A DNA stretch of 5,371 nucleotides from Chloroflexi bacterium RBG_16_68_14 (GTDB lineage Bacteria > Chloroflexota > Dehalococcoidia > DSTF01 > RBG-16-68-14): NCBI GenBank assembly GCA_001796995.1, contig MGOB01000051.1, positions 77,765-83,135 on the forward strand, written 5' to 3'. Made by a program: the position numbers and the translations under genes. A model generated the notes under the pieces. That model searched no databases and was not told where the DNA came from. It saw only the letters and a program-made list of their open reading frames with translations. Positions 4,893-5,371 of this stretch are shown here, in pieces. Position 1 is the first letter of the stretch. Every line of letters begins with the position of its first letter.

Positions 4893-5371
4893 ATGGTAAC
4901 CACTACATCGGCGTATCAACCCGAAGAGCGAGGGCTGGAACTCACCGAGAAGGTGCTCTACATCAACCGCATCGCCAAGGTGGTGAAGGGCGGCCGGCGC
5001 TTCAACTTCAGCGCCGTCGTCGTCGTCGGCGATGGGCAGGGGCGCGTGGGTGCCGGCCTGGGCAAAGCCCACGAGGTGCCGGAGGCGATCCGCAAGGGCG
5101 CCGCCATCGCCCGGCGGAACCTGATCCAGGTGCCGATGCGGGACAGCACCATCCCCCACACGGTGCTCTCGGAGTACGGCGCGGCCAAGGTGCTGCTCAA
5201 GCCTGCCTCGCCGGGCACCGGCGTCATCGCCGGCGGCGGCGTCCGCGCCGTGCTGGAGGCGGCGGGCATCCGCGATGTGCTCACCAAGTCGCTGGGGAGC
5301 AACAACCCGATCAACGTGGTGAAGGCTACCTTGAAGGGCCTGTCCAGCCTGCGCATGCCTGAAGAGGTGGT
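4893..5371 (+). CDS. rpsE: 30S ribosomal protein S5 (partial, 3' end beyond window)
   Basis: S5 is a 30S protein at the mRNA entry and decoding region that affects translational accuracy. The frame from the ATG at 4893 stays open to the window edge, giving 159 complete codons plus two bases; full-length bacterial S5 is about 160-200 residues, so little is missing. The N-terminal S5 RNA-binding domain is clear: LYINRIAKVVKGGRRFNFSA (22-41), VVVGDGQGRVGAGLGKAHEV (43-62) and AIRKGAAIARRNLI (65-78). The C-terminal domain shows TIPHTVL (86-92), LLKPASPGTGVIAGGGVRAV (101-120), and DVLTKSLGSNNPINVVKAT (128-146). The N-terminus before residue 20 is variable, as is usual. In the standard order the next genes would be rpmD and rplO; that is expectation only. 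Confidence 0.97.
   Translation, partial: MVTTTSAYQPEERGLELTEKVLYINRIAKVVKGGRRFNFSAVVVVGDGQGRVGAGLGKAHEVPEAIRKGAAIARRNLIQVPMRDSTIPHTVLSEYGAAKVLLKPASPGTGVIAGGGVRAVLEAAGIRDVLTKSLGSNNPINVVKATLKGLSSLRMPEEV

Overview
This window is one uninterrupted stretch of a bacterial S10-spc type ribosomal protein operon. All genes lie on the + strand in the classical order rpsC - rplP - rpmC - rpsQ - rplN - rplX - rplE - rpsN - rpsH - rplF - rplR - rpsE. The left edge probably holds the last codons of rplV. The right edge cuts rpsE about 159 codons in. There are no tRNAs, mobile elements, CRISPR arrays, promoters or terminators. No intergenic gap exceeds 13 nt, so the genes must be read from a long transcript that starts upstream of the window.

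Organism: the DNA is strongly GC-rich, with G/C at most third codon positions, and all genes are bacterial in type. S14 is the short zinc-binding (type Z) form and L24 carries two CxxC pairs, which fits a free-living GC-rich bacterium. Protein style suggests Chloroflexota (Dehalococcoidia-like) or a related deep-branching GC-rich lineage. That placement is inferred from general resemblance only and is tentative.

Layout: the left part (1-2101) is the end of the S10-like section: S3, L16, L29 and S17. From about 2098 onward is the spc-like section: L14, L24, L5, S14, S8, L6, L18 and S5. Several junctions are tightly coupled: a GTGA overlap at rpsQ/rplN, a TGATG overlap at rplN/rplX, and 2-3 nt gaps at rplP/rpmC and rpmC/rpsQ. 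Shine-Dalgarno motifs are often embedded in the end of the preceding gene.

The most unusual feature is S17. Its normal core of about 83 residues is followed by about 110 extra residues ending in a very acidic Glu/Ala/Pro tail. S3 also has an Ala/Pro-rich tail of about 70 residues. Everything else is a conserved housekeeping cluster, and I see no sign of a hidden novel system beyond these tails and the way the S17 tail doubles as the translation-initiation region of rplN.
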